A program made the translations under genes and the position numbers. Positions 27,152-36,485 of a stretch of 64,000 bases of DNA are shown here, piece by piece (the stretch's first letter is position 1; every line of letters begins with the position of its first letter). Source of the DNA: Flavobacterium soyae. GTDB taxonomy: Bacteria > Bacteroidota > Bacteroidia > Flavobacteriales > Flavobacteriaceae. The notes under the pieces are model-generated. The model was not told the DNA's origin, ran no database searches, and saw nothing but the letters and a program-made list of their open reading frames with translations. The stretch lies in the NCBI RefSeq assembly GCF_021245985.1, contig NZ_JAJQXA010000001.1, positions 124,001 to 188,000 of the forward strand. Reading direction: 5' to 3'.

Positions 27152-28048
27152 ATGTCAATAGAAGTAAACAGTATATCAAAAAGTTACGGAGAGCAAAAAG
27201 CTTTAAACGAAATTTCTTTTAAAATTGAGAAAGGAGAAATCGTGGGATTTCTTGGTCCAAACGGAGCTGGAAAATCTACTTTAATGAAAATTTTGACCAC
27301 ATATTTACTTGCCGACAGCGGCTCAGCCCTTGTAAACAGCCACGATGTCATGTCAAACGCAAAGGCAGTACAGCAATCGATAGGATATTTACCAGAGCAT
27401 AATCCACTATATTTAGACTTGTATGTTCGTGAGTATTTGGCTTTTAATGCTGATGTTTACAAAGTGCCAAAGTCAAGAATTGAAGAGGTAATTCAACTGA
27501 CAGGGCTGACACCGGAAAGCCATAAAAAGATAAGTCAGCTTTCTAAAGGATACCGTCAGCGTGTTGGACTTGCAAATGCCTTATTACACAATCCTGATGT
27601 TTTAATTTTAGATGAGCCAACTACAGGTCTGGACCCTAATCAGTTAATGGAAATTAGAAATGTCATTAAAAATATCGGCAAGGATAAAACAATTTTTTTA
27701 TCGACACATATTATGCAGGAAGTCGAAGCAATTTGCGATCGTGTCATAATTATTGACAAAGGACAAATTGTAGCCGACAATAAATTAGATCATTTAGTTG
27801 CTGCAAACAAAGAGCAAGTCATTGAGGTAGAGTTTGATTATAAGGTAGAAGAACAGCTTTTAGCCAAATTAGAAAATATTTCTTCATACAAAAATACACA
27901 TGACATGACTTGGGAGCTGACTTTTGTTACTGATAAAGATATGCGTCCGGCAATTTTTGATTTTGCCACCGAAAACGGTTTGAAAACTTTACAACTGAAT
28001 CAAAAAAATAAAAACCTGGAGGCCGTATTTAGAGAAATTACTAAGTAA
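27152..28048 (+). CDS. gldA: Gliding motility ABC transporter ATP-binding subunit GldA
   Basis: A 298-residue ABC ATPase with Walker A GPNGAGKST (35-43), Q-loop region IGYLPEHNPLYLDLYVREYL, signature LSKGYRQRVGLA, Walker B VLILDEPTTGLDP and the switch histidine in STHIMQEVEAICD. The pattern and C-terminal tail agree with GldA of F. johnsoniae, the ATPase of the GldA-GldF-GldG transporter once required for gliding. gldF and gldG are not adjacent, as in F. johnsoniae, where gldA is separate. A strong terminator follows, so it is transcribed alone. Confidence 0.9.
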   Translation: MSIEVNSISKSYGEQKALNEISFKIEKGEIVGFLGPNGAGKSTLMKILTTYLLADSGSALVNSHDVMSNAKAVQQSIGYLPEHNPLYLDLYVREYLAFNADVYKVPKSRIEEVIQLTGLTPESHKKISQLSKGYRQRVGLANALLHNPDVLILDEPTTGLDPNQLMEIRNVIKNIGKDKTIFLSTHIMQEVEAICDRVIIIDKGQIVADNKLDHLVAANKEQVIEVEFDYKVEEQLLAKLENISSYKNTHDMTWELTFVTDKDMRPAIFDFATENGLKTLQLNQKNKNLEAVFREITK

Positions 28049-28080
28049 GGTTTCCAACCTGCAGTCTCGGTTTACAGATT

Positions 28081-28125
28081 AAACCTGTTTGTTCTTTTGT
28101 TAAGAACAAACAGGTTTTCTTTTTT
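28081..28125 (+). terminator. Terminator after gldA
   Basis: 16-bp perfect stem (AAACCTGTTTGTTCTT at 28081-28096 with 28102-28117), 5-base loop, then CTTTTTTT. Clear intrinsic terminator. Confidence 0.9.
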
Positions 28126-28253
28126 TAGAAAATTTTTTATGCTTCAAAGTAAATCATTTTCTTCTTTTACGTTTTATCTTCTCATTATCAAAGAATTGAT
28201 ATTTTATTATTCAAATTTTTATTATTTTTATTTAGACTTGTTATAAATAATAT

Positions 28254-28261
28254 TATATTTG
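28254..28261 (+). promoter_or_regulatory. -7 box before a tiny reading frame
   Basis: TATATTTG fully matches TAnnTTTG, 25 bases before an ATG at 28287. The nearest TTG (28238-28240) is only 13 bases upstream, shorter than usual. Confidence 0.4.
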
Positions 28262-28286
28262 CCAATACAAATTCAATAATACTAAA

Positions 28287-28397
28287 ATGTCGCCTTTATT
28301 CAATTATATAAAAATGTTCTTCAATTCGATTTTAAGTCAGACTGAAAGCTTTTTGATAAAACTTTCTGATAAAATTGAACAAATCGTTTTACAATAA
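28287..28397 (+). CDS. Possible 36-residue hydrophobic peptide
   Basis: ATG at 28287 opens 36 codons (MSPLFNYIKMFFNSILSQTE, then FLIKLSDKIEQIV) that form an amphipathic, rather hydrophobic helix. It lies in a 532-base gap between gldA and the decarboxylase gene, after a -7 box and before a terminator at 28539-28571, so a short transcript of about 310 bases is plausible. There is no homology I can recall and no codon evidence at this length; it may instead be part of a small RNA. Nothing else recognisable is in this gap. Confidence 0.3.
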   Translation: MSPLFNYIKMFFNSILSQTESFLIKLSDKIEQIVLQ

Positions 28398-28538
28398 AAA
28401 ATTAAGCCTATTTAAACATTAAAAGCCCAAAAAACGAAATGAAGAACATTTTAACCACAATGAATGTATTAAGTCTTTACATATAGAATTTAAATCCCCT
28501 TGAACTTGTTTTTTTGTTTTTTATTTTTTTTGAAAGAA

Positions 28539-28575
28539 AAGAGCCTGCTATTTTTTTAGACAGGCTCTTTTTATT
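28539..28575. terminator. Bidirectional terminator before the decarboxylase gene end
   Basis: AAGAGCCTG (28539-28547) pairs with CAGGCTCTT (28561-28569), 13-base loop, with A and T runs on both sides. It serves the minus-strand decarboxylase gene and any plus-strand transcript from 28268. Confidence 0.8.
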
Positions 28576-28580
28576 TTTGT

Positions 28581-29990
28581 TTACAAATCTAAATCTTCAA
28601 ACACTGCTTTCATTTCCTCTAAAGCAATTTTAATATCTTCCTCTGTTGTTCTCCAATTTACAAATGAAGCCCGAATTCCTTTTCTGTTTTGATAAACAGT
28701 CGGTGTCATAAATACTTTTCCCGTATCATTTAGTTTTGTCAAAAACTCTCCAACTTTATCTTGATTCTCCTCTCCTTTTAAAGTAAAGCAAACATTATTT
28801 AATCGAATTGGAGCCAGAAGTTCAAAACAGCCATCTTCAATAAGAGCATTTCCAAAATGAAGTGCCAGCAAAGTACTCTTTTCGATAATGTCACAAAAAC
28901 CTTCTTTCCCGTAAGCCACTAAAGAAAACCAAGCCGGCAGAGCTCTTAAACGACGTGAATTTTCAGGAAGGACATTTAAATAATTAAAATTCTCCAGCGG
29001 ATTTCCTAAATATGGCGCGTTCGAATTCTGAAACGTTTCAATCTGCAGGTTTACATGTTCTTTTTTAATTAAATAAAAGGCACTTTCATAAGGCACATTC
29101 AGCCATTTATGACAATCAATTGTAATACTGTCTGCGCCTTCCCAGCCTTTTACAAAGTGTTTATATTTCTCCGAAACCGCAGCAAATCCACCAAAAGCAC
29201 CATCAATGTGCCACCAGAAATTGTGTTTTTCTTTAACCTTTGAGATAGCTTCAAAATCATCAAAATCAGCTGTATTTACTGTTCCTGCGCTTGAAATTAA
29301 AATAAATGGTTTTCCGTTTAATGCTTTAATTTTTTCTTCTAAATCTACAATATCCAATGCCTCACGATTTCCTTCTATTGTTTTTACAACGCTATAATTC
29401 TGGCTTCCAATTCCTAACATTGATAATGATTTTATCGAAGAAGAATGCGGTGTTGCCGTCAAAATATTGATGGTTTCTGAAATTCCGTTTTTAGCAAAAT
29501 CTTTTCCAAACTGTTTTCCAAACCATTGTCTGGCAACTCCTAAGCAGGTAAAATTTGACATCGTTGCGCCCGTAACAAATCCGCCCAAAAAGGAATCTGG
29601 CAGTTCTAATAATTGTAACAACAAATTAATGGTTTCAAATTCTATTAAAGCCGAATTTCCACCCTGCGATGTTACAGATTGTGTGTTTTGATCGTAAACC
29701 GATGCCAGCCAATCTCCAACAATAGAAGCTGGGGTTGAACCACCTGTTACAAATCCCCAATAACGCGGTCCCGGGGACGAAACCAATAAAGGCGCTAATC
29801 TCTCATTAAATTCTTGTAAAGCTTTTTCAGAACCTAACCCTAATTCGTTTAAATCGCGTTTTGGGTTAATTGTATTTTTACTTGAAGTTGGAATATTTTC
29901 CAAATTATTAAGAAAATCAATACCTTGTTGTTTTGCATGATCGAGAATAAGAGCAATATCGTTTAAATCGTTTTGTAGTATTGAATTCAT
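28581..29990 (-). CDS. PLP-dependent group II decarboxylase
   Basis: A 469-residue fold-type I enzyme. Visible: GFVTGGSTPASI (about 79-90), FVTGATMSNFTCLGVAR (138-154), HSSSIKSLSMLG, the cofactor-stacking His region, WHIDGAFGG (Asp263 contacts the pyridine nitrogen) and the PLP lysine in IDCHKW (Lys295). This matches the PF00282 family (DOPA/tyrosine, glutamate, diaminobutyrate decarboxylases). The substrate cannot be set from sequence; the short HKW context and the N-terminus resemble aromatic/diaminobutyrate-type members. Monocistronic. Confidence 0.85.
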   Translation of the reverse strand: MNSILQNDLNDIALILDHAKQQGIDFLNNLENIPTSSKNTINPKRDLNELGLGSEKALQEFNERLAPLLVSSPGPRYWGFVTGGSTPASIVGDWLASVYDQNTQSVTSQGGNSALIEFETINLLLQLLELPDSFLGGFVTGATMSNFTCLGVARQWFGKQFGKDFAKNGISETINILTATPHSSSIKSLSMLGIGSQNYSVVKTIEGNREALDIVDLEEKIKALNGKPFILISSAGTVNTADFDDFEAISKVKEKHNFWWHIDGAFGGFAAVSEKYKHFVKGWEGADSITIDCHKWLNVPYESAFYLIKKEHVNLQIETFQNSNAPYLGNPLENFNYLNVLPENSRRLRALPAWFSLVAYGKEGFCDIIEKSTLLALHFGNALIEDGCFELLAPIRLNNVCFTLKGEENQDKVGEFLTKLNDTGKVFMTPTVYQNRKGIRASFVNWRTTEEDIKIALEEMKAVFEDLDL

Positions 29991-30073
29991 TTTTCTTTAT
30001 TTAAAATATTTTTTTTATCGAATTTAAAGAATAAAAACGATTCTACTAGAAAACAATCAGAGAAGATTTCTCT

Positions 30074-33000
30074 TTATCTTTTTAGTGTAAAATGGCCTTT
30101 ATAGGTTTTGCCATTTGCTCTTTTTACAACAAACCAATAATCAGTTGCTGGTAATTCTCTGCTGTTATAAGTTCCATCCCATGCAGAAAAAGCATCTAAA
30201 TCTTTGATAAATTTTCCATAACGATCAAATATTTTAATGTTTAAATCCGGTTCTGTCTCTGAGAACTTTATCGACCATGTATCATTGTAACTATCACCAT
30301 TTGGAGTAAAAAACTTTGGATAATTCAACAGAAAAACTTCCTGATTTTTGATACCGCAGCCATTTTTGTCACGAACATACACTACATAATCTCCTGTTGC
30401 TAATCCATAAAAAGTATTACTATCCTGATATACAAATCCATCAATAGAATATTCATAATCTCCGAGACTAGTATCTGCCAATTCTACTACAATTATGTTT
30501 TCAGAATCTGTCCAATCCTGAACGGTAAGGTTTTGAATAGCAGCACTGTTTGAAAGTTTCACCTGAAAATCTTTTATTGATGAACAAATAATATCACCAT
30601 GATTTTGAGTAACGGTAACGGAATATGATCCGGCTTCTGTAAAAATAACTGATTCGGTCGAAGCTCCTGTTGACCATAAATAACTATCAAAACCTGAACC
30701 CGCATGAACTTCAACATTTTGATTTTGGCACAATGAAACAATATCAGAAATTGAAATGACAGGGGCATTTACTAATGTCAAACTCAACTCGGCAATTTGA
30801 TAGCATTTATCATTAGAATCAATTCTTACATAAATTAAAGTTGTCCCAGCCGACAAATTGTAATTGGATAAGTTACTGATGTTATTTACAGCAAATAAAT
30901 TTTCTGCGCCGGATAATGTGGTGTAGTAACTAAAAGTACAAGAATTACAAGCTGCTATTTGTGCATTATAACTGGCAAGATTTATTATTTCAGATCCATC
31001 ATTTAAATCATCACAAACATTAGCCGAAACATTATTAAATGATAAAGCTGGGGCGGCTATAGTAACCAAAACTGCCAGACGATTTGCACTTTCACAACCA
31101 TTTATAGTCTGAGAAGCAAAATAAGAAGCCCCATTTATCAAACTTGTCTCAGATGATAAAATTGTGCCATTTGATGCATTATCGTACCAAACAACATTTG
31201 TTCCCGTTGCCGCTAAATTTGCAATTGCAGGTTTTTGAGTTGTACAAAAATCTTGCAGCTGATCTCCTGTAGGCGCAGTTGTATTTTGAATGTTTATAAC
31301 AACGGGAATTCTTTCGCTTTCACAAATAGAAATTGTTTGGGCCGCATAATAGGTTTTGCTTTCAAGAATTGTTGTACTTGCAAGTAAATTTCCATTTGTT
31401 GGAGCGTCGTACCATTTAATATTTTGTCCAGTTATACTAATATCATTTAATACCGTATTTTGTTGTACACAAAAAATCTGCGGACTTACAGCTACAGCAA
31501 GAGGTTCTTGATTTACATAAGTTTTTATTTCAACTTCGTTTGGCACTAAAGAAACACATCCTAAATTGTTTTTTATAAGAATTTGATATGTTCCTGGAGT
31601 CAAATTATTTTTTGAATTTGAAGTCTCCCATGTCAATCCATTATCAAAACTATAAGACGATGCAGCATCAGAAATGGTTATTATTCCGGCTGCTGACATA
31701 CAATCTGGCTGAACAACCAAAACGGTTGGAGTTGGCGGATAACCCGGCGGCACTAAAATGGACACTGACACAGCTGTTGTTTCGCAATTGGAGCTATTTC
31801 GGGTTTTTATTAAATAATCTCCTGCGCTTAATCCTGATTTAGAATTATTAGCTGACCACGTTACACCATTGTCAAAACTATATTCATAGTCTGAACTTGT
31901 AATTGTAATTGTTCCGAATGGATTGGAGCAAATAACAGGCTGAATGACAGAATAAGAAGGAACAGCGCCTGAAGATGCAACAGAATTTATATGCACAACA
32001 ATTGGACTTGACGCACAACCGGTATTTAATTTTGCTGTAACATTATAATCTCCTCCTGCTAAGTCAGAAAAAGTTCCAGATGCCTGATAATTTGTTCCAT
32101 CAATACTATACGAAGTATTTGCCTCTGCAGAAATATTTATTGTTCCTGTTGGCACATCACATGTTGGCTGCACAGTTGTGAAAGTTGGAGAAACGGTACT
32201 TTGATTGACCTTAAAAGTAATAACATTAGAAACTACCCTACAGAAAGATGACGAAATATTAGCATTTTGAGCCACCGCCATTCGGTATAAAAAAGTTCCT
32301 GCCGTTGAGCTCGAAGTAAAAGTATAATTTATAGTATTTGCTCCTGCAATATCTGCCCATGTCACTCCATTATCTGAACTTGACTGCCATTGATAGGCAG
32401 GATTAGAATATCCAGAAGAAACAGTTCCAGTTAGCGTGTAACTTTTAACATCACTTTGGCAGATTTCTAAACTAGTATTTGTGTTGTTTTGAACAGCGGA
32501 AGTAACCGTTGGCCCGCATGCTCTAAAAGTAATATCGTCTAATGCAATGTCATTTCCCGGAGCTGCACCGGCTTTATTATTTCGCATTCTGATAACAACT
32601 GTCGAAACTCCGGCAGGTGTCGTAAAAAACAAACCGTATTGTTTCCAAACTGCGCTCGAATTCAGCGCAATATCTCCAGTATTATAAGTTCCTAATATTG
32701 TTCCCGCAGTAGATTCAATTGTAAAAGTTATATTAGGCGGACTAGTATCATTTGATCGTAAGAGATTCATAATCCAAGCTGCAAACTCATAAGTAGTATC
32801 CGGGCAAAGACCCGTAACCGTATTTTTATAAAAATAATCCGTTGTAGATAGACTGGCGTTTACCACCATCATATATCCTCCGCCGGTATGATCGGTTGTT
32901 GTCCACCAAGTACGGGGAGTATTTGTTGTCTTTTCAATAGTATAGGAACCATCGCCGGGGAAATCTGCTGTTGTCCAAGTGTAACTTGTAATACCAGTTC

Positions 33001-33142
33001 CAAGAGTTGTTCCGTGTGAAGCTGTCCCTGACCCAAAGTCAATTTTAACAACTGCATCGCCCAAACTTCCTGTACATAATTGTGCGTTCAGTTTTACAAC
33101 AAAAAGAAATAAACTAAATAATATGAGTGCTTTACGATTCAA
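30074..33142 (-). CDS. Secreted adhesin-like protein with T9SS type B sorting domain
   Basis: 1022 residues: signal peptide (MNRKALILFSLFLFVVKLNA), an N-terminal carbohydrate-binding-like beta domain (about 60-210, YFYKNTVTGLCPDTTYEFAAWIM and IALDDITF), then several Ig-like/PKD-like domains (repeated YSIDG, YSFDNGLTW motifs), and a C-terminal gliding-motility-type sorting domain from about residue 940 (FFTPNGDSYNDTW, IFDRYGKFIKDL, WDGTYN, DYWFVV) ending FTLKR. This C-terminal signal directs type IX secretion and cell-surface attachment. It fits with gldA, gldD and gldE in the window. Function is probably adhesion or polysaccharide binding. Confidence 0.9.
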   Translation of the reverse strand: MNRKALILFSLFLFVVKLNAQLCTGSLGDAVVKIDFGSGTASHGTTLGTGITSYTWTTADFPGDGSYTIEKTTNTPRTWWTTTDHTGGGYMMVVNASLSTTDYFYKNTVTGLCPDTTYEFAAWIMNLLRSNDTSPPNITFTIESTAGTILGTYNTGDIALNSSAVWKQYGLFFTTPAGVSTVVIRMRNNKAGAAPGNDIALDDITFRACGPTVTSAVQNNTNTSLEICQSDVKSYTLTGTVSSGYSNPAYQWQSSSDNGVTWADIAGANTINYTFTSSSTAGTFLYRMAVAQNANISSSFCRVVSNVITFKVNQSTVSPTFTTVQPTCDVPTGTINISAEANTSYSIDGTNYQASGTFSDLAGGDYNVTAKLNTGCASSPIVVHINSVASSGAVPSYSVIQPVICSNPFGTITITSSDYEYSFDNGVTWSANNSKSGLSAGDYLIKTRNSSNCETTAVSVSILVPPGYPPTPTVLVVQPDCMSAAGIITISDAASSYSFDNGLTWETSNSKNNLTPGTYQILIKNNLGCVSLVPNEVEIKTYVNQEPLAVAVSPQIFCVQQNTVLNDISITGQNIKWYDAPTNGNLLASTTILESKTYYAAQTISICESERIPVVINIQNTTAPTGDQLQDFCTTQKPAIANLAATGTNVVWYDNASNGTILSSETSLINGASYFASQTINGCESANRLAVLVTIAAPALSFNNVSANVCDDLNDGSEIINLASYNAQIAACNSCTFSYYTTLSGAENLFAVNNISNLSNYNLSAGTTLIYVRIDSNDKCYQIAELSLTLVNAPVISISDIVSLCQNQNVEVHAGSGFDSYLWSTGASTESVIFTEAGSYSVTVTQNHGDIICSSIKDFQVKLSNSAAIQNLTVQDWTDSENIIVVELADTSLGDYEYSIDGFVYQDSNTFYGLATGDYVVYVRDKNGCGIKNQEVFLLNYPKFFTPNGDSYNDTWSIKFSETEPDLNIKIFDRYGKFIKDLDAFSAWDGTYNSRELPATDYWFVVKRANGKTYKGHFTLKR

Positions 33143-33274
33143 AACAAAGAGTTTTATTTTAGTAAAACTACTTTATAATAAAATGAATTGTTAAACTTTT
33201 AGACTAATGAGCGTAAAGTCTCGATGTATCGAAAAGTACTATCTACCAATGATTTATTACTAACCAAAATTTGA

Positions 33275-34498
33275 TTACCATTTTGTTTTTTCAGAAAACC
33301 GCGAAACCATCATTGAGCATATTACGTCGCCGTTTGCATTTAATAAAGTTGCAATTGGATCAACCAAAGTTCCTAAAATCATTGCAACCGGCAGCGCTTG
33401 TTCCATCGGGAAACCATAAACCGTAATAGCCAGGATTTCGCCAATATAACCTCCGTTGGGGATTCCGCCTTCTACAACGGAGACAATAACAGTAATCCCT
33501 AAAGCTAAAAGAATAGTCATAGGATCTGTAAAGTCTTTACCAAACATAGCAAACAAAAAGGTTATTTTTAAGATAGACGACATACTCGAACCATCTTTAT
33601 GCAAAGGTGCTCCAAGAGGGATAACCAAGTTTCGTACATGTGCCGGAATTCCCATTTTTTGTGCAGCATCCAAATTTGCCGGAATGGTTGCAATACTGCT
33701 GCAGGTTCCAACTGCTGTTAAAGAAGGCATTATATTATTGCTCCAAAAAACTTTAAAAGCTCTTTTCCCGCCAGCAACAAAAGCGTATAAACTAAAGAAC
33801 ACAAAGAAATAAAAAACGCAAGCTGCGTAATAAACTGCCATTGGTTTTGCATAAACTCCTAGCAATTGTGGTCCGAAAACTCCAACTTGATAAGCAAAAT
33901 AAGCCCCTAAACCAATTGGCGCAAATTTCATAATGATGTTCAAAAGCTGTTTCATTACCTCGTTTCCTGAATCTAGAAAACTCTTGAAAGCATTTCCCTT
34001 TTCCCTTGATTGTAATGTGGCGAAACCAACTAAAAAAGAAAAAATAATCAACGCAAGCATACTTTTTCGAGACAATAATTCGAAGAAATCATTGGCTGTA
34101 AGCAGTTTTGCAATTTGATCTCCTGCTGATCCTGATGCTACATCTTCAAACGGAACTTTGGCAATTGCGATATCTTCATGAATTGGAAAAAGGTAAACAG
34201 CACAAATCATTACAATCGCAGAAATCAGAATTGTCGCGAGAAAAACTAATAACATTACAACAAACAGTTTTCCTAGCTTTTCTGTTCTTTCCAGATTCGC
34301 TACCGAAGAACCAATCGTAAAAAAGATAAGCGGAATAATGGCTGTAAAAAGTAAATTCAGAAATATATCGCCAAGTGGTTTTATAATCAAAACATTTTCC
34401 CCAAATACTAACCCGAAAATGCTTCCGATTATAATACCGCCAAGAAGCCATAAAATACTGCTGTAACTCTGCAAAAAATTGATTTTCTTAACTTCCAT
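33275..34498 (-). CDS. Dicarboxylate/amino acid:cation symporter (DAACS)
   Basis: A 407-residue protein with about eight to ten hydrophobic segments and the DAACS/glutamate-transporter signatures: FLNLLFTAIIPLIFFTIGS, the SerSer/TxxTC hairpin (SLTAVGTCSSIATIPANL, near 255-275), VIPLGAPLHKDGSS, and the C-terminal VDPIATLLNANGD with the binding-site Asp/Asn. It imports acidic amino acids or C4-dicarboxylates coupled to Na+ or H+. The substrate is unresolved. Monocistronic between the T9SS protein and a methyltransferase. Confidence 0.9.
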   Translation of the reverse strand: MEVKKINFLQSYSSILWLLGGIIIGSIFGLVFGENVLIIKPLGDIFLNLLFTAIIPLIFFTIGSSVANLERTEKLGKLFVVMLLVFLATILISAIVMICAVYLFPIHEDIAIAKVPFEDVASGSAGDQIAKLLTANDFFELLSRKSMLALIIFSFLVGFATLQSREKGNAFKSFLDSGNEVMKQLLNIIMKFAPIGLGAYFAYQVGVFGPQLLGVYAKPMAVYYAACVFYFFVFFSLYAFVAGGKRAFKVFWSNNIMPSLTAVGTCSSIATIPANLDAAQKMGIPAHVRNLVIPLGAPLHKDGSSMSSILKITFLFAMFGKDFTDPMTILLALGITVIVSVVEGGIPNGGYIGEILAITVYGFPMEQALPVAMILGTLVDPIATLLNANGDVICSMMVSRFSEKTKW

Positions 34499-34561
34499 AA
34501 TGTAAAGAATTATAATTCAGAAGGGTTAATAATAAAGAATGAAAGTACTCAAAAAACTGAT

Positions 34562-34632
34562 ATTTTTTGCCACAGATTAAAGGATTAGAAAGGATTTTTA
34601 ATCTGTGTTAATCCTAATAATATTTGGCAAAA
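34562..34632. repeat. CACAGATT-type intergenic repeat
   Basis: GCCACAGATTAAAGGATT and, downstream, AATCTGTGTTAATCC and TTTGGCAAA can fold back imperfectly. It has the same words as 62932-63158 and lies between the symporter and the methyltransferase gene. Confidence 0.6.
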
Positions 34633-34634
34633 AA

Positions 34635-35288
34635 CTATTTTTCCAGAACAATCGTAGTAAAAACCCTGTCAGCAATTTCGCCTGTTTTGCTTTTTACTTG
34701 TTCTGTCTGACTTTCGATATAAACAATTTTAAAAGCTGTTTTACCAATTAACTTTTGTGCTTTTTCGGTGCTGTAAAGCTCAAATTCAAATTGCGTAAAC
34801 GGAAGCTGTTTCATGAAATCTTCTTGAGCAAAAGTTAGGCAGAAATTTCCATTTGGCTTTAATACCCTATATATTTCTGAAAGTAATTCTTCAGGCTTCT
34901 GCCAGAAATAAATCGTATTTACTGTGAATATTTTATCAAAAGTTTCATCTTCAAACGGAATTTTATTTCCGTCATAAAGCGAAAAGAAAGCTTGTTTTTG
35001 AGAAACAAAATTTCGGTTAATCTGGCGCGCTTCCTGAAACATCAATTCTGACATTTCAAGTCCGTAATATTTCAGATTTTTGGCTTGTTCAAACAAAAAT
35101 TCAACGTGACCAGCATTTCCGTGACCTAGTTCTAGAATTTTATTTTCTTTTGAAATATTTAGATTTTGGATGGAATGTTTGGTCATATTGATGTTCGTTT
35201 CGTTCATCATATTTCCCATTTCAATTCCTTTTTCTCCCGTTGGATGTTTTAATTGAGAGGCTATGGCTTGTAATTCTTCTTGTTTCAT
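34635..35288 (-). CDS. Class I SAM-dependent methyltransferase
   Basis: 217 residues with a Rossmann methyltransferase core: motif I KILELGHGNAGHVEFL (about 49-64), acidic residue after strand 2 in YYGLEMSELM, post-motif EDETFDKIFTVNTIYFW (motif II/III) and LKPNGNFCLTF. It resembles the Methyltransf_11 group. The substrate is unknown; the conserved IYFW helix suggests a small molecule target. No obvious partner gene. Confidence 0.85.
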   Translation of the reverse strand: MKQEELQAIASQLKHPTGEKGIEMGNMMNETNINMTKHSIQNLNISKENKILELGHGNAGHVEFLFEQAKNLKYYGLEMSELMFQEARQINRNFVSQKQAFFSLYDGNKIPFEDETFDKIFTVNTIYFWQKPEELLSEIYRVLKPNGNFCLTFAQEDFMKQLPFTQFEFELYSTEKAQKLIGKTAFKIVYIESQTEQVKSKTGEIADRVFTTIVLEK

Positions 35289-35343
35289 GATACGAAAATT
35301 TAAACTTCTAAATTAAACAAAATCCAAATTCGAAGAGTATTTT

Positions 35344-35448
35344 TTTGTCATTCTGAGGAACGAAGAATCACACTCGCATGTCTACAAAGATTGGACGACA
35401 TTCTTTGCGGAATTTCTAGTGTGATTCTTCGTTCCTCAGAATGACAAA
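35344..35448. repeat. Perfect 31-bp inverted repeat (TTCTGAGGAACGAAGAATCAC type)
   Basis: Arms 35344-35374 and 35418-35448 are exact reverse complements around the word GAGGAACGAAGAATC, with a 43-base loop. It fills the gap between the methyltransferase start and the metF stop and could also stop transcription. The word GAGGAACGAAG recurs at 7804. Confidence 0.92.
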
Positions 35449-35459
35449 CCACATGCAGA

Positions 35460-36416
35460 TTAAAAAACCTGACTTGCAATCTGGCGGATATTCTCAGATT
35501 TTCCCATCGAATAATAGTGCAAAAATGGAACTCCGGCTGCTTTTAATTCTAATGACTGCTGTATCGCCCATTCAATTCCTACTTGTTTTATCTCAGCGTT
35601 GTTTTTGCATTTGTCAACCGCATCGATTAAATCTTCAGGCAGATCAATTCTAAAAATCTGCGGCAGAACTTGTAAATGTCTTTGAACGGCAATTGGCTTA
35701 ATTCCTGGAATAATAGGAATTGTGATCCCCATTTCTCTGGCTTTAGCTACAAAGTTAAAATATTTAGCATTGTCAAAAAACATCTGCGTTACCACATAAT
35801 CGGCTCCGGCATCAACCTTTTCTTTTAATCTTTTTAAATCTGATTGTAAAGATGGTGATTCTAAATGTTTTTCAGGATAACCCGCAACACCAATACAAAA
35901 ATCAGCTTTGTTGTCGATATCCATAACTTCATGCAGATATTTTCCGCAGTTTAGATCGTTGATTTGTCGCACTAAATCAATAGCATAATGATTCCCGCCC
36001 GCTTTAGGCACAAAAGACTGTTCGTCTTTCATTGCATCGCCTCGAAGCGCCATTACGTTGTTGATTCCCAAATATTGACAATCAACCAGCATATATTCTG
36101 TTTCTTCTTGTGTAAATCCACCGCAAAGCAAATGCGGAACAGTATCTACATTGTATTTATGTTTAATAGAAGCACATATTCCAAGTGTTCCCGGACGCAT
36201 ACGAGTCAGTTTTTTGTCCAAAAGCCCGTTACCGCGATCAATATAAATATATTCTTCGCGAGACGTTGTTACGTCAATAAACGGAGGTTTAAACTCCATT
36301 AACGGATCGATATTATCGTATAATTCCTGAATGCTTTTCCCCTTTTGAGGCGGAATAATTTCAAATGAGAATAATGTTTTTCCTTTGGCGTTTTCTATAT
36401 GTTCTGTTACTTTCAT
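35460..36416 (-). CDS. metF: Methylenetetrahydrofolate reductase
   Basis: A 318-residue TIM-barrel flavoenzyme that makes 5-methyltetrahydrofolate for methionine synthase. Signatures: FSFEIIPPQKG with the catalytic Glu (residue 19), DVTTSREEY, ALRGDAMKD (FAD contact), GVAGYPEKHLESPSL, and ADYVVTQMFFDN. Length and motifs are typical. It is the last gene of the metH1-metH2-metF series on the minus strand, which is headed by a SAM riboswitch; the four-helix gene between metH2 and metF may interrupt co-transcription. Confidence 0.95.
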   Translation of the reverse strand: MKVTEHIENAKGKTLFSFEIIPPQKGKSIQELYDNIDPLMEFKPPFIDVTTSREEYIYIDRGNGLLDKKLTRMRPGTLGICASIKHKYNVDTVPHLLCGGFTQEETEYMLVDCQYLGINNVMALRGDAMKDEQSFVPKAGGNHYAIDLVRQINDLNCGKYLHEVMDIDNKADFCIGVAGYPEKHLESPSLQSDLKRLKEKVDAGADYVVTQMFFDNAKYFNFVAKAREMGITIPIIPGIKPIAVQRHLQVLPQIFRIDLPEDLIDAVDKCKNNAEIKQVGIEWAIQQSLELKAAGVPFLHYYSMGKSENIRQIASQVF

Positions 36417-36420
36417 TCTT

Positions 36421-36485
36421 TTTTAGTTGATAGTTTTTGGTTGATGGTTGATGGTTCTTTTGGAACTTAACAATTATAACCTCAA
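36421..36485. repeat. GGTTGATGGTT word repeats before metF
   Basis: Variants of TTGATAGTTTTTGG/TTGATGG follow each other between metF and the four-helix gene. Same family as 36843, 46838, 48158. Confidence 0.6.

Noticed and set aside
28439..28486. 15-codon frame after the 36-residue candidate
   Set aside because: Too short and without any signal beyond an ATG.
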